A stretch of DNA of 64,000 nt from Aphrocallistes beatrix. Lineage: Eukaryota > Porifera > Hexactinellida > Sceptrulophora > Aphrocallistidae. Numbering within the stretch: the stretch's first letter is position 1; every line of letters begins with the position of its first letter. The DNA lies in contig OY725492.1 of assembly GCA_963281255.1 (NCBI GenBank), forward strand, positions 744,001-808,000, given 5' to 3'. The notes below the pieces were generated by a model. It was not told the DNA's origin and made no database searches. It was given only the letters and a program-made list of their open reading frames with translations. A program made the translations under genes and the position numbers. Below are positions 63,926 through 64,000 of the stretch, piece by piece.

Positions 63926-64000
63926 CAGGGTGCCTCAAAAGTTCTTTAGCAAGCAATTTACTTTCGTGATTTGACTAAGATTAGTTGTAGGGCATTAATC
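63926..64000. mobile_element. left end of a mariner-like element, cut by window end
   Basis: TA followed by CAGGGTGCCTCAAAAGTTCT, a typical mariner-type terminus. The rest is outside. Confidence 0.5.

Overview
The window looks like animal (metazoan) nuclear DNA from an AT-rich, compact, transposon-rich genome. Genes are split by short introns with GT/AG borders. The domain vocabulary (adhesion-GPCR 7TM, GPS, hormone-receptor domain, thrombospondin type 3 repeat, fibronectin III, Ig, C-type lectin) is animal-specific. A sponge or other early-branching invertebrate is my best guess. That is inference; nothing in the sequence names the species.

Region 1 (1 to about 14.6 kb) is a mobile-element-rich flank that carries one intact single-exon seven-helix membrane protein gene (7703-8812, +). 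It also carries five broken copies of a second, related-looking multi-helix membrane protein family (4691-4915 +, 5508-6905 +, 11478-12541 -, 13062-14105 -, 14110-14603 -). Two of the broken copies form an inverted duplication around the intact gene. A frameshifted Gly/Ala-rich ORF lies at about 9.1-9.8 kb. A 620-bp minisatellite rich in CACGTG palindromes lies at 1.4-2.0 kb.

Region 2 (14.6-20.5 kb, - strand) is a decayed adhesion GPCR. Its exons run signal peptide, C-type lectin, Ig, FN3, FN3, TSP3 plus HormR, then a GAIN/7TM exon cut at both ends. The lesions are a signal-peptide frame disagreement, a lost splice donor, an FN3 frameshift and both exon truncations. A further C-type-lectin pseudo-exon lies at 21.0-21.2 kb.

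Region 3 (25.7 kb to the right edge, - strand) is the apparently intact tandem relative, whose 5' end lies outside the window. Reading 5' to 3', it has 17 FN3 exons, each exactly 300 nt and phase 1-1. Three small extracellular exons follow, then a 398-nt TSP3/HormR exon, and finally one 2061-nt exon with the GAIN-like region, GPS, seven helices and cytoplasmic tail. About 2,730 residues are visible. The product should be a very long cell-surface receptor. Because all FN3 exons are symmetrical, any subset could be skipped without breaking the reading frame.

Introns and spacers are packed with small DNA transposons. There are pogo/Tc-like elements with TA duplications, hAT-like elements with 8-bp duplications, a TTAA (piggyBac-like) family, Helitron-like elements with GC-rich 3' ends, a 1-kb foldback element, a dead mariner, a tRNA-derived SINE and a 51-bp palindromic insert. 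Several are nested three or four deep, and older copies or paralogues supply natural empty sites. I found no rRNA gene, functional tRNA gene, CRISPR array or prokaryotic operon. Helix counts, domain calls and splice sites were read by eye.
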